Shown here: positions 1-12,824 of the stretch, one piece after another
Numbering within the stretch: the first letter of the stretch is position 1
Layout of the letters: every line of letters begins with the position of its first letter
Origin: Margaritifera margaritifera
Lineage: Eukaryota; Mollusca; Bivalvia; Unionida; Margaritiferidae
DNA length: 64,000 nucleotides
Reading direction: 5' to 3'
NCBI GenBank assembly: GCA_029931535.1
Contig: JAQPZY010001414.1
Coordinates: 2,279,501 to 2,343,500 of the forward strand
Translations under genes and position numbers: made by a program
Notes under the pieces: model-generated
Databases searched by the model: none
The model's input: only the letters and a program-made list of their open reading frames with translations
Told to the model about the DNA's origin: nothing

Positions 1-97
1 ACATCCTAGGGTATCGTAATAAGAGTACGCAATTATACCCTCAATTCCGGCCAGTGTCATAGATATGAAGAATGCCGGAGCGGTAAACAGCAAAACC
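1..97 (-). CDS. Gene A exon 8, cut by window edge
   Basis: The acceptor CCCAG is at 98-102. The exon encodes VLLFTAPAFFISMTLAGIEG and continues to the edge of the window. The homologous gene B exon is 136 bp, so about 39 bp of this exon are outside. Confidence 0.85.
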
Positions 98-3000
98 CTG
101 GGAAAAAAAAAAGAAATAAATAAATAAATAAAGAATAAAGTGTTGTGTTGCGACAGAGTTTCTATTTACAATAAAAAAAGAAACAATTTCTTTAATATTT
201 TTTTTTGTTTACTCTGCTATCTCTTTGTTCATAAAATTTATATGTCGTCAGCAAAGTAAAATTTCATAGACTAAGATATTACTTTCACCTTTTACTAGTC
301 TATATTGTCTTTGTCGGCAACCAGAAAGTTTTCATAGTGAATGAGGTGCATTGACTTATGGTAAAGTAAAACAATTAATTCGAAAGACTATTACAAAAAA
401 GAACGAGGCAATTGAGCAGAAAGAAAATAAATGTAAACATTAATCTCCAATGCGTAATATGCATTTTAATTTTTTCAGTATATCGCTAGACATGAATCTT
501 GAGAGAGAGAGAGAGAGAGAGAGAGATAGCGAAGAAAATGCAGACAATTTCCAATATAGACCCACTTTACTGCATCCCTTTGACGTCGTGTAGCACTTAT
601 TCTTTGTACAGATGACTGGTTGAAAATCAGGCCAAATCCTCGTACAAAATTGCCCAGGAACAAGTTCCAAAATGTATGCCGCACTGTAGGGTCCATATCG
701 AAACTGAAAATATATTTGGATGGAAGAAAGTCTAATCGTTAACATCTTTCAGTGTATAGATGGACATATTCGTATTTAAGTAAATACCTACTAGAATAAT
801 AAATTATGCATCATCCTATTTCCCCATTTAAAGTATCAAGGAAACCTTGTGAGAAAAAAAAATAATAATTAAAAAAAAATTGATTTTTTGGTTTTTTTAT
901 TGGGGTGGGGTGGGGTGAGTTTATTTTAGGAGGGTTGGGAGGGTACTGTTCCGCAACAATAGAGGTGTATTTAAACCAATGTGACTCAAGTTTTAAGCAT
1001 GATAAAATGAATTATTCAGAGTCATTATTCTGCGTATAATGTTAGGTGTGCGGCGTATCCAAACTTAACGGAAGCAGGAACCGCAATGGTTCAGTGGTTA
1101 CCGTGATTGACTAGCTACCGAAAGGGTGCGCGTTTCGAATCCTACCATCGAATCCGCCTTGATGAGCTACCTTGGTGTGTCCTTGGCTAAGGCACTTTAC
1201 TCCAATTGCCTCTGCAATAAGGGGGCCCCGGGTGGCCGAGTGGTCTAAGGCGCTCGCCTTTACCGATCACTGCCATCTCAACTCTGTCCGCGTGGGTTCG
1301 AGTCTTGGGCTCGGCCAATGTGGTTATGTGAGAAAGCTTGCAAGTAGCTTCCCGTGGGTCGGTGGTTCTTCCCGGGATTTTCCCGGGTTCTTCCTCCACC
1401 AGATATACTGGCCACCATGTATAGCCTATCATGTGCTGAAAAATGGCGTTAAACCCATAAAACCATAAACCAAACCTCTGCACTAAATAACCTACTTCTG
1501 CTTGTGTTGCTGTGCCGTTAAACACCCCAAACTACTAAAAATAAAATACATCTTTTCAGTGACAATGTTTCGTACAGTGGAAATTAGGGAGAATATATTG
1601 ACACGATACTAAATACAGATTGCTGAGATTCATAATTCAACATACTGGACAATTAAACCGAATTAACATGGAATGCGTGAATATGGTTTAGCGGAACATC
1701 ATTGCAACTCTGGGTGTAAAGTGCCGATTAAATATGGAAGATTACAAGTCAAAAGCTTGGTTTTATCCAGGCAATACCACAAACGGTATGCCAGGGGAGC
1801 AATCAATATTGACTTGCCTGGTGGATAGTGGTGACGTACGGGTGGAAAGGTGTTAATCCCATAGAATATGGGCAGAATTGCACATAAATTTATCTCCTCC
1901 ACCGTAACATCGAATATAATACCTTTCCGTTAGGAAATATTACTGTGCCAAAAACAACAAAGTTTTGAGTACGCAAATAATGTTCTACCCCAAAATTACA
2001 CCGATCCTGAAACTCCTTAATGCACATATTTTCTCATACGTTTGATACACTTATGTATGGCAAGCCGCTGTGGACAAAACTCAATTTTCATATATTATAT
2101 AATGATTTGCTCATATTAGAAAATTATTTTTAAATTCATCGTATAGTAGAAAATGATTTTGTAATATTACAAAATTAGACACATTTTGTAATACTAATTT
2201 TCTTTTAACAAAATTCTTTTGTATAAAATAAGTTTCTAGTATTTTAATTATATTTCTAACATTACAAATTAATCTTCTAATGTTAGAGTATCGTTTTATA
2301 ATATTATAAAATAAATATTTTTGTTCACAAAGGTTTGGCATGCTTTTGGGAATTGAGGAGTAGGAAAGTTAATACAGTGAACGGATATATACGTATTTAG
2401 GTACAGATACATCACTGAGTCGGTACATTTCCTCATAAGTAAAATGTGCACATGTACCCACTTGAACATGTTAAGACGGCCTTTCTGGTCTGCTATTTCC
2501 CATGTTCTGCCGACGCCACCGACCACCATCGTCCCCTAAAAATATCAAACGATGTAATATGTATATATGAATTTCGATTGTCCAGGCTTTCGATTACATT
2601 CCTTTTAAGTATAATTTGCTATCATTCAGCATTTGGACTGCCACAGTTTCAAGTAATTTTGATGAAATTTAACGTGTATAATACCCTTGTTATGTGACAG
2701 AAACTTAGTTTAGGAACTTTCCTGACAACGTACACTGGCTAACGTATTCCTTAATCTAGACAATCATGGATATTGACTACTCTTGCAGATAAATATGTTT
2801 CAATGTTTCTTGCTTGTTTAATTCTCTCGATACTTGTGAATTATAAAAGCAATACTTCCTAATAAAGAAAACTGAGTGATCACCATTTATCAATGTGCAA
2901 AAATATGTCCCTACAAGTGCAGGACTGAAAGTCTAGATGTGACTACATCCTAAAATACTAAACATTATATATGTATCATCCATCAAAATCCCACATGCAG

Positions 3001-6000
3001 ATTTAAACTCCTAGACAACATTTGTGCTTGATTATACAGCTCGTTCTATGAATTATATGAAAATATCCCGATGGTGTGCAATTTAAAAAAAGAGCAGCCT
3101 TTCAGGTAAAACAGAAGTATTTGTTTTTTCTTGGCACTAAAATATGGACGCAAATGATATATTACACTCATACCTTGAAAGGAGCTCAACAGCGCGGTGG
3201 CAACACACTTGCTTTGTACCCTTGTTGTCTAGGGTTAGATTACTTAAGTACTCTGTACTACATCTTGTGGAACCTTGTTGTTCAATTGACGTAAATGAAT
3301 ACAGTTTAAGTCTTGCTCAGGAAAGTTTTGATATTTACCTTAATAAGGACAGCAAAAAATCCTGCAAACATTACTGCAGCTTGAAATACATCTGTCCAAA
3401 TCACAGCTTTTAGACCACCCTGAAACCAGGTGAATATAAATTAAAATACATCTGTCGAAATCACAGCTTTGAGACCACCCCGAACACCAGTAGAATATAG
3501 ACTATGATAATCTGTCCAAATCACAGCTTTGAGACCACCCTGAAAACCAGTGGAACATAGACTAAAATAATCTGTCCAAATCACAGCTTTAAGACCACAC
3601 TGAAACAATGGGAATAAAGACTATAATAATCTGTCCAAATCGCAGCTTTGAGACCACACTGAAACAAGGGGAGTATAGACTAAAACAATCTGTCCAAATC
3701 ACAGTTTTTAGACCTCTTTGAACACCAATGAAATATAGACAAAAATAATCGATCGATTGACTGATTTATTGACTGATTGATTGATTATTTCATTAATTCA
3801 TTGATCCATCCATCCATTCATTTTCACTCATTGTTTGTTTGATTTTGAAACATATTATTTGTAAAGATACTCACAATCGCCGTGTATATGACTGATGCCA
3901 CGGCTACGGACACGATGGAACCCCACTGTGGAAATCCGGTCACTGGAATAGAAAATTCCCGGGAGAAAAACTTATTTCACTCTGGACGTGAAGTCTCTTG
4001 CTTTACAAACCGGTAACATGTTACGTATTTTGCACACAGTGGTTTGCATATTTAGTGGAGAAGATTGCCGGTATTCTGTATTTCCACATTACTGAAATGA
4101 ATAACTGCGGTTAGTACGGGGATTGGGCAATTTTTTTTTTATAAGATCTTTGTTCAAATTCTTCAGTTTCCGGTATCAATTAAAGGAAAGCAGATAGATG
4201 GCCTTCGAAATTGGCCACATATAATACCTTAATAGTTCGATTTCAGCTTAACTGGAAAAGGAATCCAATATTCAAATCCCGACCGTAACCAACACAAGCC
4301 AATAATCAGAGACATATAAATAAGGCAGACGAGCGGTAATCGTGCTCAGAAAGTAATTAATTTTAAATATCCGAAATCAATATCTTTAAAAACAAGTTAT
4401 TGTACAAAAATACATTCTTATGTTCACAGACTGATGTGGTTCTTTTTTCAACTTACGGGCTTCTAGAGCTATGGCTGGGCCGAACAAGACGATCCCCATG
4501 TACAAAGTCTGCAAAAGAAAAACCGGGCCCTGTTTTCGTTCTTTCGTAACATTAGGTTTCCCATACTTTTAGAACTCTTTTATGAGAGATTTGACAATGA
4601 TTGCAGATATGTCAAGAGAAGCGCAACTTTCTGATTGCTTTATTCACTTTCAAATACAGTGGCAATTTTTTAAAATTTTCCCCAATGTTTTATGAATTAT
4701 GCATGTTTTTCTAACTCTTAGACAGAATGGAAATTTATCGTGCATAAACTTAGAAACTACGATTCTTTCTGGGGACGTATCCAATTTGAATATCAAAGTC
4801 ATCCAAATTTTTTTTTTGTTTTTATAGTTTTTGTTGAATACAAGTAGACAGATATTTTGGAAGACTTACATAAGACAGCATGCCAAGAACAGTGCCGACT
4901 GTTCGAATATGTCTGGATTTGAACCTCAGTTCCAGGTACTGAAGGAGAAACAAAACATAATCAAATAAATAGTTAAATGATATAGCGTATATATGTATGC
5001 AATAATATGTCTTTATGATCGAATAAAGAAAAGGGATACCGAACTTCTCCAATTAGGCTTATGATAATTTAAGCACATCTTGTCACCATTTTTCTGTGTG
5101 TTCGTATTCTCATTCCCATCTGGACATCAAAGACCTGAGAACTGTTGTTAAAATATTGTGAGTTAAGTCAAGCTCTTGGATAGGTTATTGTTTTGTTTTG
5201 TTTTTTAAAGAAAAAGAAAAGTGCACAAAAATTTACTTCAACATTTTGGAGCTTAATAATCAAACATAAAATCTGTAGAACCTATCAGGGAAAATTGCAT
5301 ATTCCTCAAATACATGTTTGAGAAAATATTAGTATTAAGAACTGCTGAATGTTTACTGGATCTATTCTACGGGATCCTACGAGCGCCATTACGTATAGTC
5401 ACTAAATTCAGTACATAAATTAACATAGGTTTTAACTGAAAAGCTTTCCGGAATTTTAAAGTCTTGAGGATAGTCCCTGCTTATTGGTGAAATATTAATT
5501 GTCACGAAAGGACAAAAACAGAACCAAAAAAAATAAAACAAAAAAACTCAACACCGACATGTATGAAGCTAGAAAATATATTTGTTTAATTGCAAATTTT
5601 GTTTAAAACACGAAACGGTGTATTTTACCAAATTTCCAAGTTTAAATTAAGATTTCAGATAGATCACGTGATTTAGGTACATGACTTTTAGCCTCATTAC
5701 AGACTGCCGGTCACATGGCCTTTCGAACACTCACCTCATACGCGCTAGTAATTTGTAGGGGGTGTAGCAAAGGAACCATCAGCTTGATGGCCAGCATGTT
5801 GGCACAAAACCATCCAAAGTTCCCAATAAACCACTGGAACCCGTAGACGTAGACCTCTGCAGGCGTTCCCAGCATCATAATGGACGACTCAAATGTCGCC
5901 ATTAGAGATATGGCAACCGGAAGTACAGCCATACGTCGATTTCCGACCAGATACTCAGACGTGGTCCGTTGTTTTCCGCCGGAGAGGGCATAATAGATTC

Positions 6001-6079
6001 CAATGCCTAGGGACACCACGATGGTAATTCCAAAGATGATGTAGTCCACGAAGTGGAAGAAATGGACCGGATTTGTCAT
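1..6079 (-). CDS. Gene A: SLC5 family sodium-coupled monocarboxylate transporter-like, exons 1-8, partial
   Basis: This is the 5' half of a plasma-membrane Na+-coupled solute symporter of the SLC5 family, most like SLC5A8/SLC5A12 (SMCT). By family knowledge it would move short monocarboxylates or related small anions with Na+, but the substrate cannot be read from sequence. CDS segments on the minus strand are 5735-6079, 4870-4938, 4457-4508, 3875-3942, 3339-3419, 2462-2535, 566-703 and 1-97; the gene continues past the left edge. All visible junctions are GT-AG with consistent phase. Family hallmarks are the LGTPAE-x-Y-x-YG stretch in exon 1, YLELRF at the start of exon 2, and GGLKAVIWTDVFQ in exon 5. 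No frameshift or stop was seen, so it looks functional. It lies 8.2 kb downstream of paralog B in the same orientation. SMVT (SLC5A6)-like activity is an alternative. Confidence 0.88.
501..526. repeat. (GA)n microsatellite
   Basis: About 13 GA units in gene A intron 7, 40 bp from the exon 7 donor. Confidence 0.95.
566..703 (-). CDS. Gene A exon 7
   Basis: 138 bp, donor AA|GTGGGT. It encodes FDMDPTVRHTFWNLF and continues through a helix and NQSSVQR, matching the D-P-x-R-H-T-F-W and N-Q-x-x-VQR landmarks of SLC5 proteins. It aligns without gaps to gene B exon 7 but with many replacements near its end, so this is a faster-evolving part. Confidence 0.87.
1066..1545 (+). mobile_element. tRNA-derived SINE (outer copy), interrupted by a second SINE
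   Basis: A short element in gene A intron 6. The left part (about 1066-1216) has a pol III A-box-like TGGTTCAGTGG and a B-box-like TTTCGAATCCT, then a tail CAAGGCACTTTACTCCAA equivalent. The tail resumes at about 1483 (CACTAAATAACCTACTT) after an inserted SINE. The same tail, uninterrupted, occurs near 60435-60490, which shows that the two halves belong together. Gene B's matching intron lacks it. Confidence 0.7.
1217..1474 (+). mobile_element. tRNA-Leu/Ser-like SINE inserted in the outer SINE
   Basis: It has an A box TGGCCGAGTGG at 1233-1243 and a B box GGTTCGAGTCT at 1295-1305, followed by a non-tRNA body and a tail with GGCGTTAAACCCATAAAACC, similar in style to molluscan Meta-type SINE tails (recall). 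The element is flanked by the direct repeat CCTCTGCA at 1209-1216 and 1475-1482, a target-site duplication. It is not a functional tRNA gene because no clean acceptor-stem pairing closes the fold. Confidence 0.75.
2462..2535 (-). CDS. Gene A exon 6
   Basis: 74 bp: 24 codons plus two bases. It encodes GTMVVGGVGRTWEIADQKGR and then LNMF. The donor is taken as AA|GTGGGT because only this phase joins exon 7 in frame (Asn codon completed by the first T of exon 7); the next GT downstream would create a stop. Confidence 0.82.
3339..3419 (-). CDS. Gene A exon 5 (GGLKAVIWTDVFQ motif)
   Basis: 81 bp, 27 codons, phase 0 on both sides. It encodes the SLC5 signature GGLKAVIWTDVFQ followed by the helix AAVMFAGFFAVLIK. 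The 5' splice-acceptor side sits at the edge of a tandem array (3420-3745) made of copies of its own first ~32 coding bases plus adjacent intron. Confidence 0.9.
3420..3745 (-). repeat. Tandem array of exon 5 acceptor fragments, gene A intron 4
   Basis: About five imperfect ~60-bp copies lie next to exon 5. Each carries the first ~32 bases of exon 5 (encoding roughly GGLKAVIWTD) plus intron sequence. On the minus strand several copies keep an AG directly before the exon-like part (third, fourth and fifth), while at least one has lost it. None has the exon's 3' half or a donor, so they cannot be complete alternative exons. A homologous, shorter array is in gene B. Confidence 0.85.
3875..3942 (-). 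CDS. Gene A exon 4
   Basis: 68 bp; with exon 3 it makes 40 codons. It encodes TGFPQWGSIVSVAVASVIYT, the helix just before the conserved GGLKAVIWTD motif, and ends at a GTGAGT donor. One residue differs from gene B (VAV against VAA). Confidence 0.88.
4457..4508 (-). CDS. Gene A exon 3
   Basis: 52 bp, ending with one extra base (phase 1), donor GTAAGT. It encodes TLYMGIVLFGPAIALEA, a typical SLC5 membrane helix. Gene B has TAYM and LEG at the corresponding places. Confidence 0.88.
4870..4938 (-). CDS. Gene A exon 2
   Basis: 69 bp, 23 codons, phase 0 on both sides, between acceptor TTCAG and donor GTAAGT. It starts YLELRF and ends GMLSY, the conserved loop and helix after the second membrane segment of SLC5 proteins. 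The protein is identical to exon 2 of gene B. Confidence 0.9.
5735..6079 (-). CDS. Gene A exon 1 (start codon)
   Basis: 345 bp, 115 codons, from ATG (6077-6079) to a GAG codon followed by the donor GTGAGT. It encodes the first hydrophobic helix (YIIFGITIVVSLGIGIYY), a TSEYLVGNRRM loop, and the helix carrying ATFESSIMMLGTPAE. The start is supported because the same ATG and upstream sequence are conserved in paralog B at 50335. Five residues differ from paralog B, three of them adjacent (MAT here, VVS in B). Confidence 0.92.
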
Positions 6080-6310
6080 TGTGGTGATTGTTTGATAATA
6101 TGGTTCACCACCTAATCTGTATTGGTAGACTACAAACAGTTACACTGACAGCTATGGCAATAACATCAAAAGCACCAAAGCTTATCAAGGCGTGAATACA
6201 AAACTTAATGTGGAAAATACAAATGCTGCGGCAGCAACAATTGTAGATAATGAAGAAATTAAGTAATATTTCGTAATAACATGGTAACAATTATCCCACA
6301 GACCCACTGT
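6080..6310 (-). promoter_or_regulatory. Upstream block of gene A conserved in gene B
   Basis: The sequence directly upstream of the ATG (for example GGTTCACCACCTAATCTGTA) is nearly identical to that upstream of gene B's ATG and then decays over ~230 bp. It probably contains the 5' UTR and perhaps promoter or an upstream exon junction. No TATA box is clear. It may only be residual duplication similarity. Confidence 0.35.
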
Positions 6311-6792
6311 TTGAATAATCGATATCAAATAGACAGTTAATTGAAAGAAAACCATAAAGAGACAATGAAGAAATGAAGAAGGGAGGCATTAAGGAAAGAC
6401 ATACAATAGGATACAAATAAAGAATTTATTAATATTGACTATATACTTTTTAGAAGTTACTGCCTTAACTTCAGACCGTTATTTTCTGTCCTATCGTTTG
6501 TCTTTATGCCCTTCAAATTTAATACTTTTTTTTAATAGTAACTAGGCAAGAAGGACATAGAGCATAGTCAAACTATTTTGTCAAACACGTAAACATTTGC
6601 TAATGAACTCAATCTTTTCTAAGGAATATGTATATCGTATCCTAAATATTGATCGAAGATAACGTTCCTCACTCAGACACATTTCTGCAAAATTGCCGCA
6701 TGGTTATTCACTACTCATGTATTTACTATTTAACTAATTTTAAAGGTAAATAATTTTTCATGGACTTTCCCTTTCACTTATGATTTATACAC

Positions 6793-6930
6793 TGTATGTA
6801 TGTATGTATGTATGTATGTATGTATGTATGTATGTATGTATGTATGTATGTATGTATGTATGTATGTATGTATGTATGTATGTATGTATGCATGTATGTA
6901 TGTATGTATGTATGTTTGTATGTATATATA
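6793..6930. repeat. (TATG)n microsatellite
   Basis: About 34 tetranucleotide units with few interruptions, 0.7 kb upstream of gene A. Confidence 0.97.
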
Positions 6931-7700
6931 TGCGTGTGTGTTCGTGGGTATAAACCTTCTCAAGTAATAACTATCACATGGATAAAAGGTAAAACCTGAA
7001 TTTGTACTGTTATGAATTCTAGCTTCTGAATATAAAGTGGGGTGGAAAAGTTTTGGTACTTCATTTTCTTTATTGTTGTATAAACCTGATTTTCACATGG
7101 TCTTGTTATTATTATCTGAAGCTGATAATTTAACTTTCCAGGCATGACACCAAGCGCTGATAGGTTAGGAATCAACGAAAGGGTCCAAAACACACTCTTA
7201 TAGGCAGGTGTCAGATTCTCATCCTTGATGTTTTCTTTTTCATTAAACTGCCATGGTTAGGCCGCTTTCGACAGTGTAAACATTTAAGCCAGAGCCGTGC
7301 AAATTTAAAATCAAGATAGATTACAATAGCTCTAACTTATCATTTATAGGTTTGATTTAAATCAACCAACGTTCACCATCAAGTGATTACTGCATTCTGT
7401 GAAAGAGTAACTCGTTGTCTTTTCCAGTAAACTCCCAGCTTGCAACATTTCAAACCATTGGAAGACCTTTCTTCAAAATTCCTTATATAAACCAAGTTTT
7501 AAAAATGACGTTAAAGATCCGGGTTGACATTTCAAATTATGATTTCTAAGATATCATATTTCATTAATTTACGTAAGATATCAGATAGTTTGTATATATT
7601 GGATACAATATCAGATTTCTTTAAGATACATGGCTTAAAAAGAAGGAAAAAAGTATCATATCTTAATGAAATTAAACATCTTCTTCATTAAATAATCTAT

Positions 7701-7702
<2 letters not shown>

Positions 7703-7763
<61 letters not shown>
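7703..7763. repeat. (AT)n microsatellite
   Basis: Pure AT run of about 60 bp. Confidence 0.97.
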
Positions 7764-7766
<3 letters not shown>

Positions 7767-9710
7767 CGGATAGTTACTATGAATTTGAGATATCTAATAT
7801 ATACAATAAATATTAAAACAGCAAGCCGTATTGAGTCTACGCAGTCATTGTATCTACGATAAAACGATTTTAAAGACTTGAGATATTTCCAGATTTTATG
7901 ATACGAGTGTATTTTGCGAAAATTGTAATGAGGAAACTCTTGTATTTTGAAGCTGAGTATGCAGTGTAAATATAATGCAACTTCTAACCGTTTAAAAAGG
8001 ATAAGTAAAGCTGGTTTGTTGATTAGTGTTTTACGTCATATCAGCACATGAAAGACTTTGCAATGCCGTGTCGATGGAGCAAAGTACCTTGCGCAAAGAC
8101 ATACCATACCAGTCAACCCAGACTGTTCTGGGTAGAATTTCACCCCGAAACCCACTGATGTTGAGGTCGTCACTCCAAACATTGAACCACTGTGGATCCC
8201 ATAAAATAAGTTACGATTAAAACAGATTGACAAACGCGCAAAGAAAAAGAAAACAAAAACAAAAATTACTTACGTTTTCCAGAGTCTGGACGACATGCAT
8301 ATTGCAGTGTCCTTCAACAGTCTGAGACATGCTTATTCGCAAGATCTGCAACTCCTTACATATATTTACTTATTAGCTTCCTTTGCTTTACAGTTGTATG
8401 TACCCCAATAATAAACTTTCATAACCTCACATTATATCATGTAAAAAAGAAATCATCAATAAACGTGTTCAAATTTTTCACTCAACATTTTTTTAAGATT
8501 GAGCAAGAACATTGAGAGTTCAGTTTACCATAGGACCCTCTCCGATTCGGGGTTCATTGATCTTTTAAATGTAGTATATACGGTAAGTGTGACCTAAATT
8601 GATTGCAGGGTCATTTCAATTTGAAAACATCGTTATCATTGATGAATATTCTGACTATTTCCACTGGTTGTACCGAATGCTTCTGACAAAAGGTGCGACG
8701 ATTGCAGTAGGATTTAAAATTTGTATTCAGGCCCATGCACATCATTCAATGTCAAGTTTCAAGTAAATGCATGCTAGATATCATGCGTCGTACTTTTAAA
8801 TATATGGCCATGATTACGACACGCGTAATCACATACCTCTTGTACACGTGCGATTGTCCATATACAGGAAAGCAAGAAATCAGTTTATTCAGTTCGCAAT
8901 AACCTTGCAAGAAATGAGGTGAACCAATATTGTACCAGCTTCGTTTCTAGCAGTGATTCTCAAACGAAATTTGATTGATTCAAAAAGTATAAAATACAAC
9001 GCAAAATAAATTTGTGCATGACTTTTTGAAGTTACACATCTTTATAAGGGCTTTGTCGGTCTTTTCCATCCCGTGCTAGAAAAAAGAGGTTATTCTACTC
9101 GCGTGCGAAACAGACATTCGGAACACTTTGGGTTTTTCTGAGAAGAGAATAACACTTGGTTGATCACGGTTACTGCAAAACAAATCCGAGATTTCCATAA
9201 TGTTTTTCTTTATTTTCTGGTTAAATCTAAAGACCATAATAAATTTGGGACTGCATTTATTTGTAAAGTATTTATCCAAAAACCGATAAAATATATATCA
9301 AGCAAACCAACTACATTGCAGCCATCACCATACTGTTAACAAATTATTAAATTATCCGAAAACCAAGTGTACGCAGATATCCAGATTGAAGAGAAAAAGA
9401 AAGATCTAACGAACGAAGAAGTAAGAAAGAAGATATATGAAAAGAGAAGGAATGGCAACTACTTGCTTCGCACAATACCAGCATCTCTGTAAAGGTGGAC
9501 GCATTGAACTGGGAGTGAATGAAAAAAGAAATATTGAGACTGAAACCTTCCCAAACTGTACCGGTTTAAATTTTGGGGATGGTATTGGATGAGAATCATC
9601 GCTAAGAACGTCTCTGAAGAGCCCGTAACATCATTTTCAAAGATCTAAGCGGAATGCGCACTCTATTGGCTTTGAAAGTGAAACTAAATATCTCTCTCTG
9701 GTTACTTTGG

Positions 9711-9713
<3 letters not shown>

Positions 9714-9806
<93 letters not shown>
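9714..9806. repeat. (AT)n microsatellite
   Basis: Pure AT run of about 90 bp. It creates Tyr/Ile open frames on both strands that are not genes. Confidence 0.97.
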
Positions 9807-10590
9807 AGGTGGGGGTGCATCCAGAGAAAGAGGGAGAACATTTTATTTTTGTGTGTTAAATTTGGCATAACATCCTTTGTTATTATTTCAACGTTAGGTG
9901 AGATTTAGATAATATATCGTATACAACATGTGTACTGACATCAGGTCAGGTCATTGGGGTGCTTTCCCAGCTTGGAATATTTAGTTCAGGGCTAGTGACC
10001 CTGTTAAGCAATAGATCAACCATTCTGCAAGCATCAAAACTTTCACTGTCACGTAATCACATGATTTTCTTGCTTGAAATAGGGACCTCTTGATCGTATG
10101 AATACGTTTACATGCTTACACATGGCCATATTATTCTTATTCTGTCTCTAATTTCGTTCTCCTAGGATGCATTTCCCTTAGGGTGTGTTAATGATGGCGC
10201 TTAAGGGAGAGAAACTTCTAAGCCCACAAACACTGTAAAACCCTAATTTTTCAACCTTGTTTCTAATGCGAACTATTTGTTGAATGTTTACTTTTTGTCA
10301 TTGGCATTCACTAGATACAATGCGAAGATGTTGAATTTATTGTTCCATCATTACATTTACATTGCATTTAAATGCAGTTTCACAGTTCATCATTAGTGAT
10401 GTGTATAAGTTTTGCGAATGATACATAGTGACTACATTATATCACTTTAATGAAGAACATAATGTTGTTAGATGTACAAAGTAATGGAGATGAGTAATCT
10501 AGAAATACGCCACATAAGCAAATGGTCGGAAGTGGTACTTAGAAAAACATGACTCAGTACTTAATACTGAGATATTACTTTCATTCGTCG

Positions 10591-10593
10591 AAA

Positions 10594-10648
<55 letters not shown>
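10591..10648. repeat. (AAAT)n microsatellite
   Basis: About 14 AAAT units. Confidence 0.95.
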
Positions 10649-10864
10649 AAGCGGACATTAACTAGAGAAAATATGGATTAATAACGCTTCCTAAAGAAAA
10701 TGTTTTGATGCAGATTCAAATCTTTTCTTAATTGTTAAATTTATGAGCATTCTTTCTCACCACAATTATCAACACAACGTGTGGCTGTTCATCAGCATAA
10801 TAGCACTGCGACATCATTTTCTGGCAGGCACGATTATCCAATTGGCTCCGAAATGCACAAAGCC

Positions 10865-11160
10865 GTAATCCAGATGGATAGAATATACTAGTAGTGTGTA
10901 ATCCAGATGAATAGAATATACTAGTAGTGTGTAATCCAGATGAATAGAATATACTAGTAGTGTGTAATCCAGATGAATAGAATATACTAGTAGTGTGTAA
11001 TACAGATGAATAGAATATACTAGTAGTGTGTAATACAGATGAATAGAATATACTAGTAGTGTGTAATCCAGATGAATAGAATATACTAGTAATGTGTAAT
11101 ACAGATGAATAGAATATACTAGTAGTGTGTAATACGGATGAATAAAATACGTTAGTAGTA
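10865..11160. repeat. 33-bp minisatellite, about 9 copies
   Basis: The unit begins GTAATCCAGATGAATAGAAT and ends CTAGTAGTGT. Period 33 is a multiple of 3, so open frames of 130-170 codons run through it on the minus strand; these are by-products. Confidence 0.92.
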
Positions 11161-11958
11161 TGTGGGACGATTGCACGTAATTCGAATCTGAAAAACTGCA
11201 AAAAAGTTTCAAATAGAAGCAGCAGGGATCGTAATCGGGCTGTCAAACTATGCTTCTCTGAACTCCTTGTATCTTGACACTGAATGGGATCAACATATTA
11301 CAAAAAGGGACCAGCTCCATGAAAACTCATCAATATGTATAGAATAATAAATAACTACGCACCTATAATTTTAAAAGTATTATTCAAATTTTAAAGCACT
11401 CGACCTCCCAATATAATTTCAGGTGTTAATACTTTTTGTTTCCATGACTTTACATTCTCAACTCGGAAATATTCTTCCCTTCAAATGACTTTAATACATT
11501 GGAGTGACCTCGATGAGAGTATCAGAAATACATCATCTAAACCAGCTTAAGATTTGACAACGAATACCAATACGACGCTATTTACTTACTTCCCTGACAT
11601 AATATACAGAAAACCCCGTCACGGGTTTTTAACACCCGTCGTGCTGATCTGTATCAAACTCCATATCCATTTTGCTGATGTGGTGGGATTGAAACAGTCG
11701 AACATTTATTTTATTCATCGTCCAAGTTATTTAGCTCAAGGCAATATTAAAACTCACTCATATTTTCTTCCATTTGTTTATGCTTCGGCATCTTTACCAA
11801 AGAAACTTGACTTTTTATAGTGTCTGCAATTTTGTTCTTGATAGAAATCCTGGACAACTTCTAAACTAAAGCTTTAATATACATACTGAGCAGTCCAGGT
11901 TTTCTTAAATAAATAAATAAATAAATAAAAATTAGACACTATCTAACATCAAGCTCCT

Positions 11959-12037
<79 letters not shown>
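11959..12037. repeat. (TC)n microsatellite
   Basis: About 39 CT/TC units. Confidence 0.97.
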
Positions 12038-12041
<4 letters not shown>

Positions 12042-12591
12042 TGCTATATTATTTATTTTTCTTTAGGTTTTTTATGTGACTTCATGGTGTTCAGATTTCA
12101 ATGCATATCTCATGTAAGGAGAGGACGATACAAGCTGGGAGGACGTATGTCAAATCGTGCTGCACGTTACAAGTGTTTAATCTAATTCATATGACTCACA
12201 GTAAATGTGATGTTCTACTTTCCTTGGTTTGTGACATCTGTTACAGTTCCTGAGGGGCCAGATTTGTTACCTCTAAACACGAGCTCTCTTCTAACTCAGT
12301 GTATTGTTTCTTCTACTTTTGCCAGAAACCAAGCAGCAAGAATCACTTTTCCGTCGTCAACAATGGAAATATTTGTGCAAAGTTTTAAAATTAGTTGCAG
12401 AATGTTTCATAGTTCGATGTTCGCAGGAGAGACATATCTTTCCATCAAAACTTTGTTTAATATAGTTAGCAATTTTCAGAGTGAGGATAGGTTTTTCTTT
12501 GCTTGCAATGTCGGTTTGAAATATTATCCCGACGCGGTCGTTGTTACCGTTGAAAACTGTAAATCATGTGACATTTAAATGTCACATTAAT

Positions 12592-12596
12592 CTCTC

Positions 12597-12642
<46 letters not shown>

Positions 12643-12682
12643 GCACACACACGCACACAAGAACACACACACAAACACACAC
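12592..12682. repeat. Compound (CT)n-(AC)n microsatellite
   Basis: CT run followed by CA-rich run with minor interruptions. Confidence 0.95.
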
Positions 12683-12824
12683 TTCCCGCAGTATTATAGT
12701 TGCATTTCATCGTACAGTCCTCTTGACAACTTTGTGTGCTGATGTTGGAATTAAGTAGGTTCCCTGCAAGGCACTGCCAAAGTATCACTTACATATACAT
12801 TATCTATACCATTTTTGAGACACT

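Noticed and set aside
1217..1310. Functional tRNA-Leu gene
   Set aside because: A and B boxes are present, but the sequence continues into a SINE body, has a target duplication, and the arms do not close into a clean tRNA.
3420..3745. Exon 5 copies as mutually exclusive alternative exons
   Set aside because: Each copy has only the first ~32 bases and no donor, so none can be a complete exon.
12207..12578. 123-codon plus frame in the intergenic spacer
   Set aside because: No recognisable domain, no splice sites in phase, and flanked directly by microsatellites.
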